A DNA stretch of 64,000 nt, from the NCBI GenBank assembly GCA_033032175.1, contig CM065311.1:4953190-5017189 (forward strand). The letters are read 5' to 3'. The position numbers and the translations under genes are program-made. Origin of the DNA: Saturnia japonica. Lineage: Eukaryota; Arthropoda; Insecta; Lepidoptera; Saturniidae. Shown here one piece after another: positions 50,275-59,379 of this stretch; position 1 is the stretch's first letter, and each line of letters starts with the position of its first letter. Under the pieces are notes generated by a model, which was given only the letters and a program-made list of their open reading frames with translations, had not been told where the DNA came from and searched no databases.

Positions 50275-50500
50275 GTAAGGAGTAAAGTATCCTGCAAATT
50301 TCAGATGATGCTGCAGCATTTGGTCAAGATTGCTAAGTTCATATAATATCATTGAAGTTACATAATATCAACTTTCAACTCGATAATTCCTGTAGAATAT
50401 GCTCACATCCATTAATCAACTAGAAATGAACTGATAATATTCAAACGATTGAACAGATTTTCTTAAATTATAGCAAAGAATACTCTCGATCAAGTAACCT
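50275..50500 (+). repeat. Second copy of the 49.1-kb repeat
   Basis: TTTCAGATGATGCTGCAGCA, TAATATCATTGAAGTTA, AATCAACTAGAAATGAACTG and CGATTGAACAGATTTTCTTA follow the same order as in 49110-49330. It encodes nothing. Confidence 0.7.
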
Positions 50501-50689
50501 TTCAATAAAAAAATAAGCATTCATGGTGGCTACCGACAGATGTTAAAACAATTCAATATAGTATGAATACTTAATTTTTTTTTTTAATTGAAATTATTAA
50601 CATTAATGTTGTGTTTCACGTATGTTCTACCTACATCTCGGTACGAACTAAAAGTTATCTATTAATTATCTTTGTAGTACTGTGAACCT

Positions 50690-50890
50690 TCTCCCGGTCA
50701 GTGTGTTCCCTCCTTCTTACGACATTGGGTCCTTTAAGCGTAACGTGAAGGTGAAGAGTTATTTAATCAGGCCGACATGACAGCGGCTACCACCGATGGA
50801 TTGAGGTCCTTCGGTGGTCGCCGTTGTGTTTGGATTGTGCTGTGCTTACCATCAGGGACAGTAACGTCAATTTGCCGACCTATTAAAAAA
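50690..50890 (+). repeat. Dispersed repeat, recurring family
   Basis: GCCGACATGACAGCGGCTAC, CTTCGGTGGTCGCCGTTGTG and TTGGATTGTGCTGTGCTTAC; the reverse copy is at 4010-4200 and related copies are at 41640-41720. Confidence 0.65.
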
Positions 50891-51332
50891 AAACTCCGAG
50901 CAATAATTAACATAGATCAGTTGAGTAGTCCACGCATGCGATATGCTGTCACGCTCTGTTATACTGAGATAATGTTTTTTTTCACTCAAACTTTGGCTCT
51001 CTGTTACGATCGCATTCGCCCAAGAACGATTTTATGAGTCCTTTAATTTTCATCTTACATTGCTCGTTTGCAAGAGAATTAACTTTGGAACTTCTAAGTA
51101 TAATTTAACAATCAATTCAACACGTCATAGTTATAACTACAGATATACTATTACATGTCGGTGACGCGAACTCATAAGATTTACCACATACAAAAGTCGC
51201 AAAACGTGCCAACAGAAGTTTTCACTTAAAAAATAATAATAATAAAAATCGGTTCTCGGTAGCTACGATAACACATAGAGATACACATATACAGACGTTA
51301 AACTAATAACAACCTTCTATTTGCGTCAGGAG

Positions 51333-52133
51333 TAGAGGCCTTTTTTGTAATCCCGGTATTTCAGGATTGTCGAAAGATAATCCCGGGATCACGATATAAT
51401 CCTAGGATTGTAGATAGGTAATGAAAAGTCAAAGTATTATATAAAAATCTGCTTTTTAATTATTATTTTTTATTAACAAAAAATTTAATGTTCATAAAGC
51501 AATTAGTTATAAATATAAAAGTTTAATTTCAACCTAAATCTCTTACAAGACAATTTTTATCAAAAAGGAACTCTAACTTCAATTATTTTGAAGAGTTAAG
51601 TACCTAGTGTGCCTTTGAAGTCTAAGGTCCAATGCCAATTAAATTAAAATAGGGCCCACCCTTGAGATTGCCCATTTACAACGAAAAAAGAATCATCTAA
51701 ATAGGTTCATAAACAAATAAATTACGCCTGAATATCCATAATAAAAACATTGCAATTGAAAACCTTCTCCTTTTTTTAAGTCAGTTAAACTCCTAAAACA
51801 AATATCAACTTAATTAGAATTAAAATTCGGTAATAACATACTTTATTGTTTTACATAGATAATTGTGAATCATTAAATTAAAATGATCAGATATAGTTTT
51901 AAATGGTTAAATACTTCACGTACGGCTTATTTGTATTGCGTTAATAAAATCAATCATAAAAAATATAATTAAGAAACTAATCAATTAATCATCTGTAAAA
52001 ACTGTTCTCTTGTTACGCACAAAATGTTTTTATAACAATTTTCCAGCGTTTTGTTAATCCCGAAAATCCCGGGATTTGTCGAAATTCAATAGGTACCGAA
52101 ATACGACCAGGATCCCAGGTTCGAAATCCTCTA
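51333..52133. mobile_element. Possible non-autonomous hAT-like element
   Basis: Ends TAGAGG...CCTCTA are flanked by similar eight-base sequences (GTCAGGAG and ATTAGGAG, 6 of 8 identical). Subterminal repeats of the ATCCCGGGAT type occur near both ends (51360-51410 and 52060-52075). There is no coding sequence. The terminal repeat is short and the duplication imperfect. Confidence 0.35.
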
Positions 52134-54751
52134 ATTAGGAGTTAAAAATACCATTTCATATTTTTCAGACTCCAATTTAAAATTGCTATCTGCCGCTCGT
52201 CATCAATCACCCTGAATAATTTAGCACAGACTGATTTTAATTTAAATCCGTCACCCATTCAATTACAAATTCGCACAGAAGTTTTATCGAACTCTTGTAT
52301 TTTATTGAGATGGATGGTTGACATATCAGCGTCTTTTATACTTGCATTTTAAGATTTGTGATTTTTACATTAATTCATAAGTCTATGATTAATTCATAAC
52401 ATTCAAAAATAATTTAAAATGACTGCAGATTACAATGATAATAATCGGCCGCGAATTACAATAATGTTTTTGTAAGTTCAATTTATGCGATTTAAGTTAT
52501 CATCTGAAATGTGGAATCCTAAACTAAGGAAAATAAATTACAGGATAATTAATGGCATATTTATAATATGAATTAATACATGGGTAAGTTTTAGGTATTT
52601 TTGTGGGGGCACGTAAGGCTGTTATTTATTAATAATATTATTATTGTTATTTATTGTTAATATCTAGTGCAGAGATTCCCGAACTCTTTAAGTTCTCAGC
52701 GAAGAGGTTTACTATGGGTACGTGGGATTACTAACTTTACTATCATATCACGGAGCGGTGCGGCGCGGCACCCTTAGTCAATGAATGACATTGATGTACG
52801 AGTACGATTACAATGACTAATCAAGCGCAGATAAAATAACTTTTAGATAAACCTCACCATATAAGGATCGCTTAATTACAAATTAGAGTGTTTTAGTTTC
52901 TATCAGCATCAATTTTCTGTCTTCAGAAACTAAAATCACTTAGTTTCTAGAGAAGAGAAAGCAGGACAGCCTTACTACGTCATGGTCTCAACAGCGGCAG
53001 CTCTTAGGTCGAGTGAGAAGGTCGCTCTAGACGCCGCGCCAGGTGGCAGAAAGCGCCAGAATGCCAAATGCGAAAAACAATTTCGAGCGTAAAATATGTT
53101 TTTTATAGCGCCTTTTGAGAGACGCGGGCGAGGCTGCCCAGAATGTAAAATTGCATTCAATAAAATAAAATTAAGCATTGCTGCCGGCGCTCACATTTCT
53201 TCTTCGCAACATCGCTACATCGTAGCTGTTTATAGGACAAAATCCTAAATTATTTTTGAGGAAAAAATAAGTACCTATTAAGTAATTTTTTTAATGCCTT
53301 TATTCCTATAAAGGCGCCGAAAGTCAATCCCACTCGACCTTGATTAAGGGCTAGAGCCAGCGCTGGATCTCATGGCCGCATGGGGGTGCTGCACCGCATT
53401 GTACACTTTGGAAACCTCTAAAACTCTACGACGCAACGTACCACCCGCCGCGCCGCCGCCATAATGGGGTGAAAAGGGGTCGCGGAAGCATTCAGCCTCG
53501 TCGCCACTTTGGCAACCCATAATCTAACTACCTAATTAAGAGTTTGCAATCGATCCGGCCAAATAGTAGTACCTAGTAAGGTACTAAACTCATTTATATA
53601 CAATATCTATAAAAAACCCGTCGAATCCGAATAGGGTATATAGGTACCCCAATGACATTACCAAAAAAATATCAAAATTTTATTTATTATGAAAATAAAA
53701 ATCTTATTACGATTTAAAATTAAAATATTTAGTTTTAGTTTCCCTAAAATTTAGCAAATTATTAAAACGTGATAACACCGTCGCCAGCCCCGGCGCGACG
53801 CGGACAGCGGTACTTTTGATCGTATGGCGGTACCCTGCGCCGCGCTGTCTGTATTGCCATGTAAGTTTCCTCATTTAACTTAATTTTTTTTACATTTTAT
53901 TAGAGGTAAATTTTTTACTTATAATCTGAGATAAATAACGTAAACAGAATACTAATCTCGATACCTGATAACACCTTCACGGATCCGACAGGTTTTTTAA
54001 TACAACATTTATTAGACATGCATAGACCTGCAATTTCAAATTGCATATTATATTAATCTACCTATATCTATCTTACATAATTATAAAAATGGGTGTTGGT
54101 ATATACCTACATATAGATGAGATTGATAAACTCCAAAACCCTTTGTCCGATCACCATGAAAGTTCATCTAAGTGTTTTTTTCATGGAGAAGGTTTTTATA
54201 CGAACGCAGTATGTGGCGATGTATTTAAAGGTCAGAACAACGTTTACTGGACCAGCTAAATAATTACAAGCTACATCAAAATGAATAATGAATGAAATGA
54301 AATGAAAAATGAATAAATCCCATATCAAAGAAAGTAGATAACAAATCGTTTTGTAAATGAATTGCAGAATGTACATTCCTTCAGCTATAATTAAATGGAT
54401 TATTATGGAACTTGACAACAACTACTCCGAACATCGTTTCTACCGAATTTGACCCCTTTTTGACCGCTATGTTTCACATTTATATTTTTGCTGAGATAAA
54501 TACTTATTGCCATCAGATCTTTTTATTACTTTTATATATTTCAATCGAGGCATATACGATGAATTGAATGCTGGCTGATATTTATTGATCTGACTTAAAT
54601 ACGATTTCTACGCATATCTGTCATACTCTACCAAAATTATGAGCTAAAGTAAAATATCAAATTTAACCTGAACATACTTATAAACCTTTACAGATGTTTA
54701 TAAATCACAAATATAATATAACACTTAGTGTATTTGTAGAAAATTATCAGT

Positions 54752-54889
54752 ATGAATGATTTTGCCAATTTGGAGAAAACCATTGTCCGTGAATTGTCGT
54801 GTCGTTTGTGCCTCTGCACGGATGTAGTAAAATTAAAGCCATTGAGTGCTGAGGTGAAACGCAAAATAAAAAGGCTTTTCGACATTCTT
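54752..54889 (+). CDS. ZAD zinc-finger protein, exon 1 (first half of ZAD)
   Basis: The ATG at 54752 opens 46 codons ending at a GTAAGT donor. CRLCLC (C17, C20) is the first cysteine pair of the zinc-finger-associated domain (ZAD), a protein-protein dimerisation domain typical of insect nuclear C2H2 proteins. Joined to four further exons the protein is 429 residues: ZAD (about 15-85), a lysine-rich linker and several C2H2 fingers from about residue 240. It is probably a DNA-binding transcription factor or chromatin protein. The individual target and orthologue are unknown. The upstream TATCAG could also be a splice acceptor, so a 5' non-coding exon is possible. Confidence 0.88.
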
Positions 54890-54899
54890 GTAAGTTATA

Positions 54900-55230
54900 C
54901 ATATTATTTAAAACTAGCGATCGTCCTAAGCTCGAAATTCGACCTAGGACTTTTTGATCATAGTTTAGAATTCGTAGTATTTTTTTAATTTAATTTAATT
55001 TATTAGTTACAGATATTATAGATAAATTTTAGCTTTCTGCACTCCTTCTCCATATAAACTTTAACCATGCCAAAACTCAGTCTTCCGTGCACGCAATACG
55101 CTTAAAATGGTACCTACCGAAAGCTTTTTTTCTTCACGTATTAACATATTTAGTTCCTTTCTAAAGTTGCAATTATGGGCAATGAAAATTGTTAAATTAC
55201 GGCCTATACAAAATATCAAGTAATATACGG
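54900..55230 (+). repeat. Dispersed repeat shared with 27480-27880
   Basis: ACTAGCGATCGTCCTAAGCT, GGACTTTTTGATCATAG, CTTTCTGCACTCCTTCTCCA and CAGTCTTCCGTGCACGCAA repeat in the same order. It begins only about 25 bp after the exon 1 donor. Confidence 0.75.
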
Positions 55231-55318
55231 CAACAGCAAAAAGCGTCAATTTGGCAAAATATTTTTCAACGTAAGCGATATGGAGAAACTACACGAAACC
55301 AGGCAATACTAACATAAC

Positions 55319-55421
55319 GGGCAGCTGCCCGCCAGACATTACACTCGTCTGGTCGGAGGATCCTCCCTTTTCTATGGCGGATGAGTAACTTTACACTCTG
55401 TTCCTCACTTCCGCTAAAGTG
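55319..55421 (+). repeat. Outlying direct copy of the palindrome arm
   Basis: GGGCAGCTGCCCGCCAGACA, GGAGGATCCTCCCTTTTCTA, GGCGGATGAG and TTCCGCTAAAG match the arm at 56033-56130 in the same orientation, about 700 bp away. Confidence 0.85.
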
Positions 55422-55689
55422 GTGACCTAGAGCATGAACATCAGCGCAGTCATCGCAAAAAGCTACGTCATCGTGACGTCATCATCACTTCCTCAAGCTT
55501 TCGAGCAGCGAGTCATACAGCCAGCCAGCATCCACGGCTACTACGGGTATCCTGACCTCCAGCATGCAGCAGACGCGCATTCCTGGTCATCACCCACACC
55601 CTTCTCAGCAACCTTGGCACAGCACACTGCACTTCGGCCGGTCAGCAAGCAGAGACGCACTCCTCTCCTGGTCGACGCAGCACTGCAAC

Positions 55690-55830
55690 ACTCCGACTCA
55701 CTGGAGCATTCTTGCAGCATCACCCCGACTCACTGGGGCACCACCCCGACTCACTGGGGCAATCACCGCAGACAGTTCCGACTCACCGTGAACTATGCGG
55801 CATCTGGTTCCGACTCACTGGAACATTCCA
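55690..55830 (+). repeat. Short interspersed tandem motif CCGACTCACTGG
   Basis: CCGACTCACTGG or a one-base variant occurs five times between 55690 and 55830, at first spaced about 20-45 bp. It lies between the outlying arm copy and the main palindrome and looks like internal sequence of the element. Confidence 0.75.
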
Positions 55831-55890
55831 CTGGCCCGGCAAGCATCACTAGATGTATGGACGACTCAACCTGCTACCGCCCTCCGGTGA

Positions 55891-56488
55891 TGTAGCGACA
55901 TCTCTCACCACAACTGATGCATCCTACACATAGCAACATCTCCGCCACAACTGGCATCATACATCGCGTTATAGAAATGAACCGAACAATTGAGTATATA
56001 ATTATATATACAAGAACCCGACAACAACCGTTGGGTAGCTGTCCGGCAGACATAACACCCGTCTGATAGGAGGATCCTCCCTTTTCTATGGTGGATGAGG
56101 AACTTTACACTCTGTTCCTCTCTTCCGCTAAACTTTCATACACCGTATTTAGCGGAGGTGAAGAACAGAGAGTAAAGTTCCTCATCCGCCATAGAAAAGG
56201 GAGGATCCTCCGGCCAGACGGGTGCCATGTCTGGCGGGCAGCTGCCCCAACTGTTGTAGTCGGGTTATTGTATATATACTCAACGACAGAGTGAATATCT
56301 GTAGCGCAATGTAGGATAGTAGGGATGCGTCCTATGTGGCTCGATAGATGTCGCTATGTGGCGCCACGTAGTTAGTTGTATCGATGCGTTGATGCGTCAG
56401 TTGTGGCGAGAGATTTCGCTATGTGTCGCTACGTAGTTAGTTGTATCGATGCGTTGATGCGTCAGTTGTGGCGAGAGATGTCGCTACA
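55891..56488. mobile_element. Large palindromic (foldback-like) element
   Basis: The ends are TGTAGCGACATCTCTC and GAGAGATGTCGCTACA, perfect 16-base inverted termini followed by the further match CACAACTGA/TCAGTTGTG. The core is an inverted repeat: 56014-56130 (ACCCGACAACAACCGTTGGG ... TTCCGCT) pairs with 56150-56267 (AGCGGAGG ... AACTGTTGTAGTCGGGTT) across a loop of about 20 bp. The right arm contains a tandem duplication (56345-56480). TG/CA ends would also suit an LTR, but no internal retroviral-like ORF is seen. I find no clear target-site duplication. Confidence 0.8.
56345..56480 (+). repeat. Tandem duplication of about 67 bp
   Basis: The unit TACGTAGTTAGTTGTATCGA, TGCGTTGATGCGTCAGTTGT, GGCGAGAGAT is present twice with few differences, inside the right arm of the palindromic element. 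Confidence 0.85.
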
Positions 56489-57350
56489 CCGTATATGACC
56501 AATTTAGTTGAAGAACTACCGCTCGCTCGCCGCTGCACATGCGCCCACACGCCCTGCGGAAACGAGATGAAGTTAAACCGCGCAGTATAAATAAGTGCAA
56601 GTGAAATAGGAAAAAAAAGCCAAGTCCCCAAGTCCGGTGAAGCTGTAAAAGCCGCAGCGGCTTCAGGGCCCCTAAGGCTAACAGTGTAGTCAGACCTAAA
56701 AAAAAAAGAAAAAAATTCCCATACCCACTGGAAATTCTGCAATTCGTGTCGACGACATTGAGTAATTAAGATTAATGGATCATTTCAGAGTTACTAAGTT
56801 TAAAACGCTTTAACGCGACTAATTTATGTTTATTTCTAGTTTTTAAACTGTGCTGTTCTTTAACAAAATCTAGCTTATAAAAGTTTTTACAAATATAGGT
56901 AGGTATTAAATTATCAAGAATGAAATGGGGGGGCGAAGTTAATGTGTAAAATTCTTGGAACTTGTTGTTTAATAATTCGCGAGGTCTCATGTTGTATATT
57001 GCTCGTAGTGCCCGCAGTTTTTATTATTTAGAAATAATATTGCCAAAGCAATTACCACATTTTATTAAAATTGCTCAAAAATGACCCGTGTAAGAGCACC
57101 TTTAGATTGGCGTATATTCTTGATCAAATGAGATTATGGTCAATCGCTAGATTAAGTATACAATAATAATTTAAAAAATTAAAGCCTAATCAGCTATGTA
57201 CTGCATTCTAAATTTCGTTTCGTGGTTATCCGGCCTATACGACTGCAATTTTATCTAATTCTATGCAATAGAAGATGTTATCAGTAGAAAACTTTTTGAC
57301 GTGGATAACGATTTTTTTTTAATTTTCAAACAAAACAATTCTTGTTTTAG

Positions 57351-58099
57351 GTTCGCGCAGATGATAACCTTCCTAAAGCAATATGCCACGATTGCTTACA
57401 ACAAATTACAGCACTATATTTATACACTGTAAAGGTTGAAAAGACACAAAAGTTTTTAGAATTTCATAAATTAAAAACCAGTGAAGAGAAACGAAACCTA
57501 CATTCACCAGATATTAAGAATAATCCTATAATAGCTGAACTCTCTGCACAAAATTTATTAGAAGCTCGTAATACGTTAAAGTCAACGCCACCATCGGAAA
57601 TATTGCAGCAAGGCGATACAAAAGCAACAAAACAGAAACAAGTGCCAAAGAAGAAATCTCCTTTAGATTTAAAGTTCATGGAAGCGATGACTTTGGAAGA
57701 ATTTGCAAATTCGGAAAGACTTGACAAAAGCCTGCTGAGTACGACATCTACTAACAAGCCACCACAACAAATACAAGATAAGAGAGAAAAAACCAAAAGG
57801 ATTATAGCTAAAACGGAGTCAGCAGAAATAGTGAATGATTATTTAGACCCTATAGTGCTTATTGATGGCAGACCTGCCAAACAGGGCGCCGATTTAGATA
57901 AACAAATAACTCTATTCTATAAAATGGAATGCTGCATTTGCCACGAGAACGGTTTCCACTTCAGATCTCTGATGAAACATTATAAAGATAGACATGGCGT
58001 TCCAGGATATCTTACATGTTGCGAGAAGAAATTTCACTATTTCTATCCAAAGAAAATCATCGAGCATATGGCCTTTCACCTTCAACAAAACATATTTAT
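57351..58099 (+). CDS. ZAD zinc-finger protein, exon 2 (ZAD end, linker, fingers 1-2)
   Basis: Acceptor TTGTTTTAG and donor GTAAAT bound 749 bp. The start VRADDNLPKAICHDCLQQIT supplies the second ZAD cysteine pair (C58, C61). A long Lys/Glu-rich linker (about residues 90-235) has low complexity. C240-x2-C243-x12-H256-x4-H261 (CCICHENGFHFRSLMKH) is a standard C2H2 finger. The following YLTCCEKKFHYFYPKKIIEH has the compact CC pattern often seen in ZAD proteins. Without splicing the frame would stop after ...QQNIFM, so the donor is needed to reach the next fingers. Confidence 0.93.
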
Positions 58100-58167
58100 G
58101 TAAATAGCATTCAGATCTAAATAAATATTTTATTTGGCTCAAAGTAATAAGATATTACAATTTTCAG

Positions 58168-58356
58168 GTGTCCGAGTTGTCACCAAAACTTCCAAACGTC
58201 ACAGGAATTAGTAGAACATCAAAGTAATGGAGGACGATCCGAAGGCAAGATTTTATGTCCACGATGTTCAGAACGCTATCCTACGTACCACGAGTTAGGT
58301 TGGCACATAATCACACATCGAAATGAGAAGATGCAGTGCGATTACTGTGGGAAATT
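58168..58356 (+). CDS. ZAD zinc-finger protein, exon 3 (fingers 3-5)
   Basis: Acceptor TTTTCAG; the first G completes Met with the previous AT. It encodes CPSCHQNFQTSQELVEHQ, then ILCPRCSERYPTYHELGWHI followed by ITH, two C2H2 fingers, and the start of a third, MQCDYCGK. The most frame-compatible donor is GTACGC at 58357, because exon 4 needs two leftover bases. The frame also reads on through LYARNLIF before a TAA. The end of this exon is the weakest point of the gene model. Confidence 0.75.
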
Positions 58357-58399
58357 GTACGCACGTAATCTAATATTCTAAAGCTCAAGAGATTATTTT

Positions 58400-58620
58400 T
58401 TATTTGTTTGAACGCGCTAATCTCTGTGACTACCAGTTGAATTTGAAAAATTATATTAAGTAGTATTTTATAGCCTATTTATTGAGGAACTTTATAGATT
58501 ATATAACTTGACGCTACGTCCGTAAGGAGCGAAGCAATAACAATGAACGTCGTGCAGTCTGAGAAACTGTATGGTCGAATAAGTTTAACAAGAGTGAACC
58601 CGTGGGGCACAGCTAGTAAA
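58400..58620 (+). repeat. Dispersed repeat in ZAD intron 3
   Basis: TTTGTTTGAACGCGCTAATC, TCTGTGACTACCAGTTGAAT and TATTTATTGAGGAACTTTAT form a repeat frequent in moth DNA. A degenerate copy is at 13115-13200. It starts within 45 bp of the exon 3 end. Confidence 0.7.
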
Positions 58621-58672
58621 CCGTTAGCCAGTTATTTATTTAAATTATAACGTATTCTCTATTTCGTTCTAG

Positions 58673-58781
58673 ATTACGGCATCACCATCGTAAGAAGACT
58701 ATAAACCGCATGGAAAATGTGATTTTATGTTCTCAGTGCATTCGTACTCTTAAAAACATAGAGAAACAAGACAAAGAAATT
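58673..58781 (+). CDS. ZAD zinc-finger protein, exon 4
   Basis: Acceptor TTCGTTCTAG and donor GTAAGT bound 109 bp. The first A completes a Leu codon. It encodes LRHHHRKKTINRMENVILCS and QCIRTLKNIEKQDKEI. LRHHHRKK looks like the second half (His pair) of a C2H2 finger, and C..C follows. It ends in phase 0. Confidence 0.75.
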
Positions 58782-58916
58782 GTAAGTTCACAAATAGGTA
58801 CCTTAGTTAATGTTCAAGTATGATTGATACCTACTCGGAATTTGTCTTGTTCGTTAGATTAAAAAAATTTTCGTTAATAATGTATCTTTATTTTGCATAT
58901 TTATTTCTAATTACAG

Positions 58917-59021
58917 AAAGAAAAAGTAAAACCAAAAAACGATACCGTATCATATCAAAAATCCCAGAAGTTTAAACAGGCAATGGGATTATCAGGAGAT
59001 GAAGACGGTTCGACTGATTAA
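58917..59021 (+). CDS. ZAD zinc-finger protein, exon 5 (C-terminus)
   Basis: Acceptor TTCTAATTACAG; 34 codons, KEKVKPKNDTVSYQKSQKFK then QAMGLSGDEDGSTD, and stop TAA. The tail is basic, then acidic, with no domain. Phase 0 fits exon 4. The polyadenylation signal follows within 60 bp. Confidence 0.82.
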   Translation, partial: KEKVKPKNDTVSYQKSQKFKQAMGLSGDEDGSTD

Positions 59022-59079
59022 AAATGCCCGAGATCACAAAAAAATAGCAACCTAAGTAAAACGTTTGATTTAACATGTA

Positions 59080-59085
59080 AATAAA
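59080..59085 (+). terminator. Polyadenylation signal of the ZAD gene
   Basis: AATAAA, 59 bases after the stop codon on the plus strand, in a short 3' UTR facing the Cdk10 3' end. Confidence 0.75.
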
Positions 59086-59183
59086 GTTATAAGTGTTGAG
59101 TAAAACAATTCACAATATAATTTTATAAGTTTATTATCATTGTTCACACATTAAAATCAACTTATAAATCTACGACATAACGG

Positions 59184-59189
59184 TTTATT
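59184..59189 (-). terminator. Cdk10: Polyadenylation signal of Cdk10
   Basis: AATAAA on the minus strand begins only five bases after the Cdk10 stop codon. The two convergent genes thus have signals about 100 bp apart. Confidence 0.7.
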
Positions 59190-59194
59190 TTAGC

Positions 59195-59379
59195 TTATTC
59201 TAGCCTCCGTTTCTTTACTAATGAGCCTAACAAATCAGAAATGGCGGGCAAGTTATTAGTCTGATCATTTGCTCCTGTGTTTATATTTGACAAGGGAATG
59301 TTTAGTTGATTTGAACTCTTCTGTTGGGTTTTCATGTTTCTGTGTTGAGGGAAGCTTGGCATCAACTTCGGATCGCATG
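59195..59379 (-). CDS. Cdk10: Cyclin-dependent kinase 10, last coding exon
   Basis: Acceptor TTTTTATTACAG; the split codon gives Pro, then CDPKLMPSFPQHRNMK, which matches the conserved CEPELMPTFPHHRNK tail of CDK10 orthologues. It is followed by a poorly conserved Asn/Gln-rich segment and the basic end LLGSLVKKRRLE before TAA. All 185 bp fit the phase of the previous exon. Confidence 0.93.

Larger units (their letters stand above)
40139..54751. other. Intergenic region between the receptor and the zinc-finger gene (14.6 kb)
   Basis: Divergent intergenic space: the receptor reads leftward and the zinc-finger gene reads rightward. It contains only repeats and mobile elements, listed separately. 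Stretches 46.9-48.6 kb and 50.9-51.3 kb show nothing recognisable. A GC-rich patchy block at 52.74-53.86 kb is discussed in the findings. Confidence 0.6.
54890..57350. other. ZAD gene intron 1 (2.5 kb)
   Basis: Contains the repeat shared with 27.5 kb (54900-55230), the palindromic element and its flanking copy (55319-56488), a GC-rich repeat at 56500-56700 related to 34.2 and 62.0 kb, and AT-rich DNA up to the acceptor TTGTTTTAG. The 153-codon open frame at 55434-55895 lies in the repetitive element and is not supported as a gene. Confidence 0.7.

Noticed and set aside
54164..54421. 85-codon minus-strand frame
   Set aside because: Low-complexity AT-rich sequence with GAATGAAATG-type repeats; no domain.
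55434..55895. 153-codon plus-strand open frame
   Set aside because: It lies inside the palindromic repeat element, its repetitive SDSLEH-like peptide arises from the CCGACTCACTGG motifs, and overlapping frames are also open.
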